Assembly: GCA_023213395.1 (NCBI GenBank)
Contig: CM041465.1
Span: 143,289,741-143,353,740 of the forward strand
Source: Cycas panzhihuaensis
Lineage: Eukaryota; Cycadophyta
Length of the DNA: 64,000 nucleotides
Reading direction: 5' to 3'
Shown: positions 1-11,529 of the stretch, in pieces
Layout of the letters: each line of letters opens with the position of its first letter
Numbering within the stretch: the first letter of the stretch is position 1
Program-made: the position numbers and the translations under genes
Notes under the pieces: generated by a model
Seen by the model: the letters and a program-made list of their open reading frames with translations, nothing else
Told to the model about the DNA's origin: nothing
Database searches by the model: none

Positions 1-1208
1 TTAAGAAAATTTTCAAATATTTTGAAGAGAATATATCATAAAAATGTTTATATATTTGTATTTAAAAATTTTTCAAAGGAATATATTGAGCAGATATATA
101 AAAATATGTGTAAATTTGAAAATAGAACTGAAGAACCTAGAAAAAGGTTGTAGTTGATTTGCAGACTTGTAGCAAGTTAACCCTTACATATGAGATCTTC
201 AAACTTTCAAGTGTATTCTTCAATAGATAGATATGCTGCATATACTTCTTTGTATGGCTGAAAATACCCCAAAAGTTGTAGATATACAACTGCTATCTTT
301 TGTAGATTGAAATATAGCTTGTAGCTGAAAAAAACAATTTATGAATCTATACAAATCTGTTAAATAACATTGAAATATACTTGTTATATCATAAAAATAA
401 CTCAATAATGAGTGAATCTATTGAAAAATATAATAAATCTGTTGAAAAACTTGTAGAAAACAAATATCACCAAATGATGAAAAATCACAGATCTGAAGTG
501 AGACCCAGTAGATCTGCAAAAATATTATGTAAATGTTGTAGATCTGACCTAAGTATAGCAGATCTATAGCCAAATAATTATAGATCTAAACAAGTATACT
601 AGAAAATAGTGAAAAACTTGCTGAAATAAGCAGATCTATAATAAAAATAGCAGATCTGAGAAAATATTAAATATTTGAACAAAATAACTGTCAGATATTT
701 ACTAAAGTGAGTAGATTTGTAGACTATGTAGTAGATCTAAAGTGAAATATAGTAGATCTTGAAGAAAACTTGTATGAGTCTTGCTTGCAGCTGAAAACCT
801 TCACAGATCTGAGAAAATATTCAATAAGTAGATAAAAAATACCAAGAAATGATGAACTGTATGGTAAAATATATAAATCTAAAGAAATATAGCTCAAATC
901 TAAGAAAAAAATTTGAGTAAATGTAACTTGCTATTGATCTCTTCCACAAATCTTTGAAAAAGTATAGCTTGTAGCTGAAATCCTTTATAAATCTACACAA
1001 ATCTGTGAAAAATCTAAAAAAACACTTGTTATATCATAAAAATAACTCAATAATGGGCAAATCTTGATGAAAAATATATAAAAACTTGCTGAAAAAATTT
1101 TAGAAAACAAATATAGCTAATATATCTTTCTTATAAGAAAATTTACCGTAGAATGCCAGTAAATCCTGTTGCTTTTCTTCAAAACTTTAGCAGGCCAGCA
1201 ATCATCTA
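1..1208 (-). other. AT-rich 5' leader of Copia-5 with AGATCT-rich internal repeats
   Basis: This is very AT-rich sequence with no credible coding region. It lies on the internal side of the primer-binding site at 1209-1219, so I read it as the untranslated leader of a minus-strand Copia element (Copia-5) continuing beyond the left edge. It contains at least ten AGATCT palindromes between about 489 and 806. It also holds a longer direct repeat: about 310-470 matches about 955-1115, sharing the string ATATCATAAAAATAACTCAA. The short reading frames at 220-405 and 381-569 lie inside these repeats and are not credible genes. The leader assignment is inference; the repeats are seen directly. Confidence 0.5.
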
Positions 1209-1219
1209 CTCTGATACCA
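1209..1219 (-). promoter_or_regulatory. Primer-binding site, initiator tRNA-Met type (Copia-5)
   Basis: The minus strand reads TGGTATCAGAG, matching the start of the usual plant Copia site complementary to the 3' end of initiator tRNA-Met. It sits 2 nt inside an LTR end beginning TGAAGG at 1222. Its orientation puts the internal region to the left. Confidence 0.7.
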
Positions 1220-1221
1220 AA

Positions 1222-1681
1222 TGAAGGAAATATATAGCAGGAGAATGGGCAGAAGATATAATAAACTTCAATATATTCAAAATAATAGTATTGCATCAAA
1301 TATTTAATACAAATCTATGTAATGATGTAGCAATGTAGATCTATGTTCCACAAATGAACTATGAGAGCATAATAGCATTATCTTCAATCCATTGTTGTTG
1401 AGAGCATGACAAATATTCTCAAAGGAGGTAGTGTCAAAAGACACTAGGTTTGTACACCCCATAATATAAATAATTTTGGGGGAGGAGGGAAACCCCTCAA
1501 CCCCTGAATTCAAATTAATAATAAAATAATATAACTTAACTCAAATAATCTAACTCAAATTAACATTAACTTACCTTAACTTACCTTGACATGTTAAGCA
1601 TCACATGTCTAAATTGAAGATGGTTAGGTGTACAATCCTGGTTGGAAGGTGGCAGTGGAGTGATGATAATTAACTCCAACA
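1222..1681 (-). repeat. 5' LTR of Copia-5 (about 460 bp)
   Basis: The LTR is bounded on the left by the primer-binding site and on the right by a CCAACA end at 1676-1681, giving minus-strand termini TGTTGG and CTTCA. The part around 1460-1530 (TAATTTTGGGGGAGGA, then CCTCAAC and an AATTAATAATAAAATAA run) resembles 50640-50720 of the Copia-3 LTR, so the families are related. The right end is less certain than the left because the partner LTR lies outside the window. The frames at 1117-1299 and 1304-1513 overlap the LTR and are not genes. Confidence 0.55.
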
Positions 1682-2960
1682 GTGACCTGCGTTTGAAGAT
1701 CATTTGATGATATAGGTGGCACTACAAAGGTGGCATCTAAATTTAAGGTTGAATCCAATGGAGTTAAAGAGGGACTTGACATGTAGGATGTTGTTGGTAT
1801 ATGAGGCTTAATAATCTATGCAAGAGGTACTTGTAGTATGCTAAAATCATCATCTAAGACAAACTAAATTTGAGATGAGTTTAAATCTGGAGTGTCTTCA
1901 ACAAAGATAATATCCCAAGTTGAGTATACCTAATTTCTAATAGGGTCATACACCTTGTAATCTTTACATTAAGGTACATATCCTATAAAAATGTACTTGA
2001 GGATCTTATCATCCAAGTTTTTCTTATTTTCCTTGGGGATAAACTTATGAGTGGTGTAGCCAAATGTCCTTATATATGAGATGGTAGGACTTTGGCCTGA
2101 CCAAGCTTCCTTGGGTGTTATATCTTGTACTTATATGGTGGTAATTATATTTGTTAAATATGTAGTAGTTGATAAATCTTCAGCCTAAAAATGAGCAGCA
2201 AGGTTTGCAGTACTCAACATAGTTTTTGTTTTATTCACCAAAGTTTGATTCATTCTTTTCACTACATTATTTTATTGGGGTGTGTGAGGAGGTAAGAATT
2301 GGAGTTTAATTTTAAATTCTCTATAAAAGTTGGTGAATTATCTAGATATATACTCTCATCTATTATCTAATCTTTGCACTTTAATATTCATGCCAGCTTT
2401 ATTTTTAATTTTAGTTTTAAAGTCCTTAAATTTGTAAAAGGATTAAAATTTATTCTTAAGAAAGTAGACCCATAGTTTCCTAGAATAGTCATCAATGAAT
2501 GTGATGAAATATAAATTGCTATTGAGGGAAGGTATAAGCATATACCCACATATATCTAAGTAGACTAACCTTAATGGTTCAAAGGCATGCCAATATTTTT
2601 GTAAAGGAAATGGCTCTCTATGTTATTTTCCAACTAAATAGGCCTCACAAATGTAATTGTTCCTCTTGATCTTAGGTAAATCATGTACTATTTGTAGCCT
2701 ATACATGATATTGAGGATTTACATATTTAGGTGACCTAGGTGTTAATACCATAATTGGTCCTTGGTGCTTTTTGAGGGGGTTACTCATCTTGGTATGAAT
2801 ATTCACCTTGAATTTATTATATGGGTGGGTTTTCAACTAAGATTTCTTTGCCTTTATCAAGGTGATTAGTTTGTATACAATCACAAGAATCTTATTATAT
2901 GGTAGTGGTGAGGGGAACTCTATCAAACTTGTATAACCCACTATTCTCATGTCCTATAGC
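1682..2960 (-). pseudogene. pol: Copia-2 integrase remnant and start of the integrase-RT linker
   Basis: Integrase would insert the cDNA into the genome. Reading the minus strand, recognisable pieces appear in Copia order. They are a core segment FITFIDDYSRKLWVYFLKN near 2455-2520, a decayed PTPxxNxVVxRxNQ segment near 2250-2290 (the third catalytic region), and a C-terminal piece YIFIGY...KDYKVYDP near 1945-2020. Beyond it, 1682-1930 resembles the variable integrase-RT linker. Stops are frequent and the frame shifts. No RT follows, because the Copia-5 LTR begins at 1681, so the element is truncated or interrupted there. Confidence 0.65.
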
Positions 2961-3059
2961 AATAAATTGACGTACAACATGATTTGTGTTGGTGTAGATA
3001 CCCTAGCTAAATAGAATATTAAGGTTCTACTTATCCATCTAACTAACTAACAATAAGTT

Positions 3060-3300
3060 TTATTTCATACTAGGTACGAAGAGAATGCCACTAATATAAT
3101 TATGAACATTTGAGTTCTTTAATGTAATAGGGGATCTACCAGTTTTATTTGCATCATATGTGAGATTATCTCCAAATGTAACTATTTGATCTCTAATTGG
3201 ATGAGTATCCTGAAGCAAATCTTTAGTACCAATCATGTAACGAGTGGCATGAGAATCAATCAATAGGTTTATTAGTTAGTTTCTTTGTTGTTACCTATTA
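3060..3300 (-). pseudogene. pol: Copia-2 retropepsin-like protease remnant
   Basis: This 67-codon open stretch begins IDSHATRYMIG on the minus strand. That is the Copia protease active-site region, in which D-S-G-A is expected; here the glycine is replaced by histidine, so it would be inactive. The segment continues with the usual Copia downstream strand pattern and ends LFVPSMK, matching the common VLFVPxxK region. It sits between gag (right) and integrase (left), as expected for a minus-strand Copia. Confidence 0.7.
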
Positions 3301-3389
3301 AATTACCCTTGATTTTGATTTTGCCTTTGGTTTCTATTCTACTAAAAATTTTGGCCCCTTTATTATCCATCTTAACTTTATAAGAATTA

Positions 3390-4255
3390 TAGGTTTGCTT
3401 ATATTCTCTTACAGTCAACTGCAAGATGCCCATTCTTGTCATACTATAAGTAGGTGATATTTTATCTTCACTATTGATTCCTTGATGGTTGTGCCTATTG
3501 TTATTATTGACTGAGGTTTAATAAACCAAATTGATGGGTAAGGGGTTACTATTAAGGTGGTTGTTGATGTGGCTATTGATCCGGTTAGTACATCCTTGAG
3601 TTTTTAGCTATAAATACAAGAAAAAAGTTTGAAGCAGATACCACTCCTTTGCAATTTATGATGCCCTCCTCTATAATCAACAGTCCTTTTAAGATGTTAA
3701 ACTCCATTGTGGCAAAGTTATTATATAGGTGAGATACAAAGATGTTGTATTCAAAGGAAAGGATGTTAGTAATACTTGAACTAGGTCATGGTTAGGAGGG
3801 GTGCCAAGGTTATTGAGTTAATTCTTTATAGTTTTGATTTTAGTAAGGTGTGAAGCTATAGATCTAACAAAATAGATGACAAAGAGGTGCCATTTCAAAG
3901 TGATTGATCTAGAGTTATATTTTCTCTCATAAAGGGAGCATATGATGCTCCAAGCTTTATGAGAGGTTTCAACAATTTTAATATTATAATCAATTTAGTC
4001 TTCAACAACAAGGTGAAGAAAAGAGAAGAAAATATTATCTTTGGCCTTAAAGACAACTAGGGCAATGAGATCAAGAGGAATATCTTAAGTTTGGATTGTT
4101 TGGGTCTTTAGTAGGTGTTGGTTAAATAATGTCCCTATTTACATAGGCCGAATAGTCATTCATAAATAAAAGGTTTTTGACTTATTTATTCTAAGCCAAA
4201 AAGTTATTGTTCCTACTTAATTTGATGGTGTTCAACACTAACATTTGTACTACCA
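3390..4255 (-). pseudogene. gag: Copia-2 gag remnant
   Basis: Gag would form the cytoplasmic particle. The N-terminal part near 4150-4240 reads KLSRNNFLA on the minus strand, similar to the start of UBN2-type Copia gag proteins. A half zinc knuckle, NGHLAVDC, lies near 3410-3440, but the first two cysteines are lost. Several stops and frameshifts interrupt it. The sequence immediately upstream of gag (4300-4760) is shared with Copia-3, which supports assigning both to one family. Confidence 0.6.
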
Positions 4256-4289
4256 TGATTATGTGTCTTAGTGTTCTATCTACCTAAGG

Positions 4290-4770
4290 GGCTACTAAAC
4301 TAGAATGTCATAGTCTTAAGGGTCTATAGAAAGCCCTTAGTTGTTACTCTATCTAGTGGTGCCTACCCATAAATGGTAGTTTAGGGACTCTATATACTTT
4401 AGTACATAAGTAAGTTAAGCTCTATATACCTAGGTATATAAGCATAAAAGGCCAACATACCCCCTTGATACTATTTGTCCACCTATGCTGGATTTATATT
4501 GAGCGATAGATCTAGCAAAGGACTACTAACCAAGGCACTCAGCTCCTTTGGGTCTAGTCTGATCTCTAAACTCCAAGGATGGTTTACACCTCAACTTGTT
4601 ACTTAATACACATTATAGTCAATATCTTTCTCTAATGTCTATAGAGTTCAAGAAAAGGAGAAGGCATGTGCAAAGTGGTAACTTTAGGGATCCTAACCAT
4701 TCCCTTTATAAGGTTGAAAAAGTTTTGATGTTCAAATTTAGAGTTATTTTTTTAATATTTCAAGTTTAAC
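4290..4770 (-). repeat. Conserved pre-gag leader block shared by Copia-2 and Copia-3
   Basis: This block of about 470 bp aligns by eye with 43330-43830. Shared landmarks, in the same order, include TTAGTTGTTA, GTGCCTACCCATAA or its variant, ACCAAGGCACTCA and GTGGTAACTTTAG. Both copies lie directly upstream of gag in minus-strand Copia elements. Conservation outside the coding region suggests a packaging or translation leader, but it may simply reflect shared ancestry. Confidence 0.65.
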
Positions 4771-7700
4771 TTCTTTTTAAGTGTGGTCTTATTTAAATGA
4801 GAATTCCTTTTTAATTAAAGAAAAGAAAAGGAGACTAAAAGAAAATACAAATAAGTTAAAAAAGTAGGATTTAGGGTGCTTAAGGAAGAACTATGCTTGC
4901 AAGATAAGAGCAACCTCCTTCACTCAAGTAGGGCACCTACACCATAATGTAAATATAAATATTAGCCATGAATTAGGTAGAATAATTAATAAGATGAATA
5001 TGAACAAGAAACATCAGAAAAACCCCTTTATAATATGTGAAATGAGTCCTTAATTAGTGAAAAAAGACTTAAGAAAGCACATAAAGAAGGTTTAACTTAA
5101 TCTAAATCAAACACCTTATATTCTATCCAAATCAATTTAAAATTAAGTCTAGTCTATAGAGCTTTGAGTTAAGATTCTAGTGGATCTTATGGTTTGAAAA
5201 ATGGACCTCTTGTTACAAATTCATCACCAAAATAATGAACATACCTCCTTATGTATAAAAAACTAAAATGAAATAGGTTTAAGCCCCTTTGACAGTTGAG
5301 CCCCTGGTCACTAGGTTATACCATATGACCATCTACTAGAGTTAGGAGGGGATAATAGACTTATAAATAGATTTTAATATAGTTAAATTAAATCAAACCA
5401 TTATATATATATATATGAAAATAAATTAGACATCCTACACATGAATTGGATGAATAGGTGCATATCACAACTTTTAAAACTGATCAAAATTGATTAAGAA
5501 GGAATTGATCCACTTAAGGATTAAAATAGGGACTCCTATAGGGTAGGGAAGTGTAGATCTGAGCTAATGTAAAGGTTACCTAGAGTCAAATAAAGCACTA
5601 GAGAGTCAAGGAAGGGTACATGGTAGTAGTAAAAAGAGTTTGATCAACTGAAGTGATAAAAGCAAGCACTAATAAAGCTAAGGTAAGCTTGGTTAATAAC
5701 ATAGTGAGGATGCCCACTAATAGTGTGTCACCATATGGTGATATGAGAAATATGATAGGAGTAGAGGGCAGTGATCCAAATGACATTAGAATGAATGAAG
5801 AAGTCAAGTTAGGGTGCCCAACTCACCCGATAATAACATTAATGAGTCTCTTGAGTAGTACCACAACCACCAAACTATTGCAGGGATCCAATAATATAAA
5901 TACAACTTGAAACATGCATGAATTGAGGAAAAATTAAGTGTAAATAGTCCTGAATATAGTAAACATGCTATCATTTTCTATAAACAAGGTCAAATGAGCG
6001 TCTCATTTTTGTAATAGAGTAAGATTAAACTTTTTACAATGTGATATACCTATAACAGACTAAATGATACATATGATCTAGCTTTAAACCATGAAAAAAT
6101 TAATGCAATAGGATGTAAATACTCATGTACATGCAAATATGAAAGCATAAATAGAATAAAAGATAACTTAGTACAAATTATTTGCAGAGAATAGAGATGA
6201 CCAAATTAATTGGCATCATTAATCCTTAATTTGGCAGAGCTTTTCCATATCTAGAAAGTCAATGTACAAAGAAGATCATTTGAGCATAATTTATAGGCCA
6301 TGATACACTTCAAATATCAATCTAATTAGCCAACATAACGAGCTAATACAATTGGCCCATTATTTGGTAAGGGGTAGACTTAACATGATTATACATTACA
6401 ATTAAATTATAATATGGTACAAATAAAGATACAAAGATTTATTTATGAATAAGATATGATTAATATTTTAATAATAACTACCAATGAATAAGCTCAAATT
6501 GATGGAGAAGAACTTAAGAGTTTAGCCTCAAATCAAAGTATAATATAGTTGGACACAAATAAAATCCATGAGGGGATGGTTTATCTAGAACCATTATTTG
6601 ATTCTAGTGATGTGAAAAGTGATGAGCTTTCTCAGAAGTGACCTCTCTAAAGAATGACCTAAGAGATGAATCAAGGGGATGAAATCCTACTAGTTGAATA
6701 AAGTCAAGATGAATGAGGTATTGTAAAAGTTAATCTATTATTATTCCAAGGAGTTTATGACTCAGAATAATCTAACCCTTATTTATAGTATATGAGCCTC
6801 CATTTAAAGAGTGATTTCTACCCTAAACCTTTTGATGAAAGGGAAGAGCAAGTTTTAAGATTAAGGTCTAAACTTGAGATCTTAATTAAAGGATTCTTAT
6901 ATGAGAAAGGATAATGCACCTACCTACTAGTGCATGGAAAGGAAAAGAAACTATGTCACCTCATCATCATACTTTTCTAGATTACAACTAATAGTCATTA
7001 AAAAGCATGCAAAGAGTTATAGATCCTACTTATAAACTTTGGAGGCTTAATGCAAAGATATTCTCCATATTTGTCAATGGGTAACATCACGATCCTTTAT
7101 TATTTTTAAAATAATTTTCATTTTGTATATAGTTTTTCTTCTTTTTGTACAAAAGGAATAAGTTTAACTCATATGCTTTGAATAAAGTTAGAATAAGTGT
7201 TATATTAAACAACCTGTTAGGGGTGATTTGAAGTAAGGAGGCCTATGTTACCCTTTCAAGGTATAGCATTAAAGATTTTAGAGTTGAATTATAGATGATA
7301 GTGTTGGGTCATTGATCTAAAAATTGAAGGTAATAACATGCAATAAGTAAAAGTTTATGAGATGCCTAGTATTTGAGATAAGGAAAAACTGAATGAGAGA
7401 AAGAATTTGTATCAAGTTCCTATGATATTCCTTCCCCATGGAAGGTAGGTCCCATATGCATATGATTTTATTTTGAAGTGTTTATCCAAGGAAGAAAAAT
7501 ATTTAGGATTAGGTACTCATGGGGAAGACAACTTATAAGAAAGGGTTACTTTCCCTACCTACAAAAGATTAGAATGTAAAGTAGTATGCAAGTAGAAGAG
7601 GTAACTTACCGGAGAAGGGAAGTTTTTTGGGAGATAGATTTACAGGAAAAGTGTTGAAATAAGAACAAAATTTAAAAAAGAATCCTCCACCAACCCTCCC

Positions 7701-8507
7701 ATAGAAGTATCATTTCTTTCAAAAGATGAACATCATAATAAGGACCTTATAGGTGACAAGTATATGGATTTATATTTATATAACCAAATTACTCAATAAA
7801 GGATTATGCACTCACTAAATCAAAGACCCATAAAGTAAAATACTCATAAATTAAATATACCTATGAAAGGAAATCCTTGCAAAATAAGATACTTGCCAAG
7901 GAACAAAAGATAAATAAGAATAATACTAGATCTAAGTCATTGATCATATGAGTGTGGTGAAATCTTAAATATTGATCATGATGGATCTCTAGTAACATCA
8001 TAATTATTCATAAGACTAACACAAGAATAAATATGAGGTGGTGGGTAGCTTATAAGGAACAAGTGTAAAGAATAAGCACATAATAGTGAGGTTGGTAAAT
8101 TGGAGAATGGCCATGATATACACCTTAATTCCTATACTTAATATCATGAGTGTATTTGGATATGAAATATAATCAAGGGATAATTATGATGAATGTGTAA
8201 TATGAAAATAAAAGTTAATATATAGATGTATAGAGAGTTATAAATGAGTAAACCTACTTTATATAATAGTTGTTAGTGAAAAGAATATGACATGTAACAC
8301 ATGGGTGATTCCTTAACATGCCTAATAGATATAGATATTGATAAGTTCAGAGTAAATCAGAGAGCTATTAATCAATTATAGAAAATGATATTAGCTTAAA
8401 TTCATTTGGTATCAAATATAATCAACTCAAATTAAGTCAATGCCTAATATGAGGATGTTAATCTCCATAGAATCAATGACTAAAGATTTTAAAGTTTGGA
8501 GGAGATA
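4771..8507. other. AT-rich region without recognised genes (probable Copia-2 leader)
   Basis: About 3.7 kb of AT-rich sequence with no coding region I can support. The frames at 5598-5807 and 5653-5910 overlap on opposite strands and resemble nothing I know. The region lies between the conserved pre-gag block and the Gypsy-1 LTR at 8508. If Copia-2 resumes at 37631, this is its long 5' leader; otherwise it is unrelated intergenic DNA. I see no tRNA, promoter or terminator that I would defend. Confidence 0.4.
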
Positions 8508-9352
8508 TGTGCCACATACCTATCCATTATGTCATTGCTCTTAATGAATTATACAAGCACAAGGAACAATCTATATGATGCAAAACATGATATCATTATA
8601 ATAGGGAACTGTGCTTGGTCCTCTCACAATTAAGCGCAGACCTGATAGTACACAGAAGATGGATGGCTATACTAACTCACACCAGGATGAGAATTATAGG
8701 TTGAAAGGTATGTTGGCCAACTACCTACTACTATACAAGAAAAAAACATACATCTCATCCTTTCCCTTTTCCTGTAAATACATGATTCCCAACACCCTCA
8801 ATCGAAATAAGTTATAATAGGTACAACGGTTAATTCTTGTTTGCATAAAATATAATTTATTTAAAACAATATTCTTTAGTGGACTATAATATTCTTGTAA
8901 TCCTAACTTGAATCATGATCTTCTCATGATCTTGAATCTAACTATGATCTACTCACGATCTTAGCCCAAACCGTGATATGCTTGTAATCTCATCCTAGAA
9001 TACAATCTACTCGTGATCTTAGCCTAAACCATGATCTTCTTGTAATCTCAACCTAAATAATGATTTGCATGCAATCTCAACCTATATCGTGATCTACTCA
9101 CAATCTTTGCCTGAATTGTGATATGCTTACAGTTTTTATCCAAATCACAACTTGTTCACAATCTTAACCTAAATCATGATCTACTCATAATATCTATCCA
9201 AATTGTGACCTACTCACAATGTCGATCAAAAACCTGCAATCTACTCATAGTCTAAATGGACTATAATCTGCACGTAATCTAACTAGATTGTAATTTGCCA
9301 TGATCTAATCATAAAAATCTTTACAAAATTATGTGTTCTTTTTGCCCCCACA
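8508..9352 (-). repeat. 3' LTR of Gypsy-1 (845 bp)
   Basis: It begins TGTGCC and ends CCCCCACA on the plus strand, so the minus-strand termini are TGTGGGGG and GGCACA. It matches 36608-37630 from end to end apart from the copy number of a 29-bp tandem array. A purine-rich tract (minus-strand GGGGAGATG, 9353-9361) adjoins the internal side, as expected of a polypurine tract beside a 3' LTR. Confidence 0.8.
8882..9312 (-). repeat. 29-bp GATC-centred tandem array in the Gypsy-1 3' LTR
   Basis: There are about 15 degenerate units with a common core like ATGATCTACTCACAATCT followed by a C-rich spacer, at a spacing near 29 bp. The other LTR carries about 20 units (36991-37590). Many units keep GATC, so the array is rich in that palindrome. 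It could be a transcription-factor array, or simply slippage-prone DNA inside the LTR. Confidence 0.75.
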
Positions 9353-9439
9353 CATCTCCCCTATGAAAATTCCAACAAGAATCTTTACATTCTTTTCAAA
9401 AATTTTCCCATTCCTTCCCCCCATAAAAAACAATCAATA

Positions 9440-11230
9440 GTTGCTTACATATCATTTAATTCCGTGTGCAACAGATTCATTTCTTGATGCATATAATTCA
9501 TATCAGGTCAGGTAATAGTCGATGAAATCCTTACTCCCTGTGAATGGCAATGATCTACCATGATTGCAACATCTTGAAGTACATCCAGCTATGCCAAAGT
9601 TGGCTTCTCCCCTTTATGAAACTTTGAGATTTTCTCATTTGCTTCATCATACATCTTTTCCATTCTTGTTAAATCTTGGTGCAAATGATAAATGCTTGAC
9701 AAAAATCTATTTGCATGTTATGCTTCCTCCTTGGTCTCTAATATCCCTACACTTAGTTTGAAAACACTTCCTGTAACCCTAGATGAATCTCCTGCTAAAA
9801 TTAACTTTTGAATTCTTGTACCTTTGAAGGAATCTCATCTATATTCTTGACTGATAATAGAATAAATTTCTTCAAAAATTATAATTAAGCTTCTTCCACT
9901 ACCAATTTATCCTCTAAATTTTGAATTCTTTGCATATCTAATGGCAATATCTAATTTCTTTACTCCAACTCTATCACCAATTACCTTGTTACCCTTGCTA
10001 GAAAAGAGGCTTTCCATTGAGAAACATCCTATGGATCGCAATGTAATAGATCTAGACCCTCCTCTAGGTAGTCTTCTGACTAATTAAATTCAACCTCTAC
10101 TGGTTTATTATTCAACACCTCTAAAATTTCCTACCATCTCTTTTCTATTGCCTGCTTCCTTCTTTTCTACTTTTCTTCCTCTTCATACTATAGGGGCTCA
10201 TCTAGTCTTAGCTTCTTCTGCTCTAGTTCTTTCATGGTAGGTTCTTCTTCTACCTTTCGCTTCCCCTCCCTTATTTTTATCTTTAATTTTTCCTTTTCTT
10301 TTTGCTTCCCTGCTAGATTTTATAAGATTTCTTCTATTTGTGACTTCTTTTCCTCTTCTTCTTCAACTTTTATGCTTGAGTGGATGGAGCTAGCTTGCCA
10401 ACATACCTAAAGCCAAGTAGTAACTTGATTTTGTAACTCTTCCAATTGTGATGTACCTATTCCATAATCCCTTGAGTATAATTCTATCCACTTAGCTATA
10501 AGAGGTTATCCTCCTTCTCTACTAGTAGTTGGATTCTTAGGCACTATGAAAAAAGTAAACCTTAAAATAAAATGGGATAAAAAAATAGAATAGATTGAGT
10601 GGCACCTCTGACTGCTTCCCAATTTTGTGAGAACTTGGCAACAACAAACTTGGCCCAATTGAATTTCTATTCTTCAATAACTTTGATCAACATCATTTGG
10701 AGATGGGTTAGTATGAATGAATTTTTCTAGCTAAGAATGATTCACATGAAGATGAAATAGGCAATCCAATGCATTTCCTTTGATAAAATGCCTAAAATCT
10801 AGATTCCTAAAGAAGAAACATCCAACTCTTTGGCTCTAATCTCATGTGTAACTTGTTCTTGGTATATTTGCTTATCCTTGGGGATATTCGGGCCTTTGTT
10901 TGGTAATCTAATCACTATAGCAATTGTATCCACAAAGTAATCTAATAGAGATGGCTGCCATATTAAGGTGCCATCATTGTTGATAGAAAACTATACACAT
11001 TTGGAAGTACTCCAACTAATACATATCAATTGAGGCCTGTAGTGATCATCTTCTTCCTGCATTTATCTTTCAGTTTCATGTCATGCCATTGCCTCCAAAT
11101 TTTTTCATCATTAGATTCATAGAAGGTAACTATCATCCTTTTCCACTCTATTGCCATTACTTGCTTCCTCGACTTCTCCTTCTTTGCATAACTCATTATA
11201 CCCCCATTTTCATTTTAGTAACTATCCATG
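9440..11230 (-). pseudogene. Gypsy-1 post-integrase ORF, Glu/Lys-rich coiled-coil protein
   Basis: This lies between integrase (ending near 11530) and the 3' LTR, where some plant Gypsy elements carry a third gene. On the minus strand, from about 11200, it reads MSYAKKEKSRKQVMAIEWKR and continues for about 55 codons before the first stop. A segment WAKFVVAKFSQNWEAVRGAT is readable near 10600-10660. From about 10400 to 10140 the frame is very rich in Glu and Lys (for example EEEEEKKSQIEEIL and KQKEKEKLKIKIREGKRKVE), typical of a long helix or coiled coil. Stops and at least one frameshift break it. I see no signal peptide or membrane segment, so an envelope role is not supported. I do not recognise the family. 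Confidence 0.5.
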
Positions 11231-11529
11231 ACTAGTGCATTAATTTAGCTCATTGCCTTTCCATCTTGTCACAATCATGGAAAGGCAGTCACCCAAGATT
11301 GTGATCATGCCTCTTAATAATGGTTACCTTTTAATCATCGTGTGACTTTAATTACCTTATCACATCAAGATCTTTTAATAATGACTTTAACTCCATATTT
11401 GATTATGATCACCTTAAAATTATTTACCATATTTGTCTATCAAGGTCATCATTTTTGAGGTCGCTTTCACTCTCTCGTGGTTGCCTACTCATGATGGTAC
11501 CATTACTACCCCATGTTTTGCATCATTTT

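Noticed and set aside
5653-5910. 85-codon plus-strand frame in the Copia-2 leader
   Set aside because: Overlaps another frame on the opposite strand, has no domain, and lies in non-coding leader sequence.
8882-9312. Regularly spaced repeats that could suggest a CRISPR array
   Set aside because: The repeats are 29 bp head-to-tail with no unique spacers, are degenerate, sit inside an LTR and lie in plant DNA.
9440-11230. Envelope protein for the Gypsy-1 post-integrase region
   Set aside because: Position fits, but I see no signal peptide, membrane segment or cysteine pattern; the content is charged and helical.
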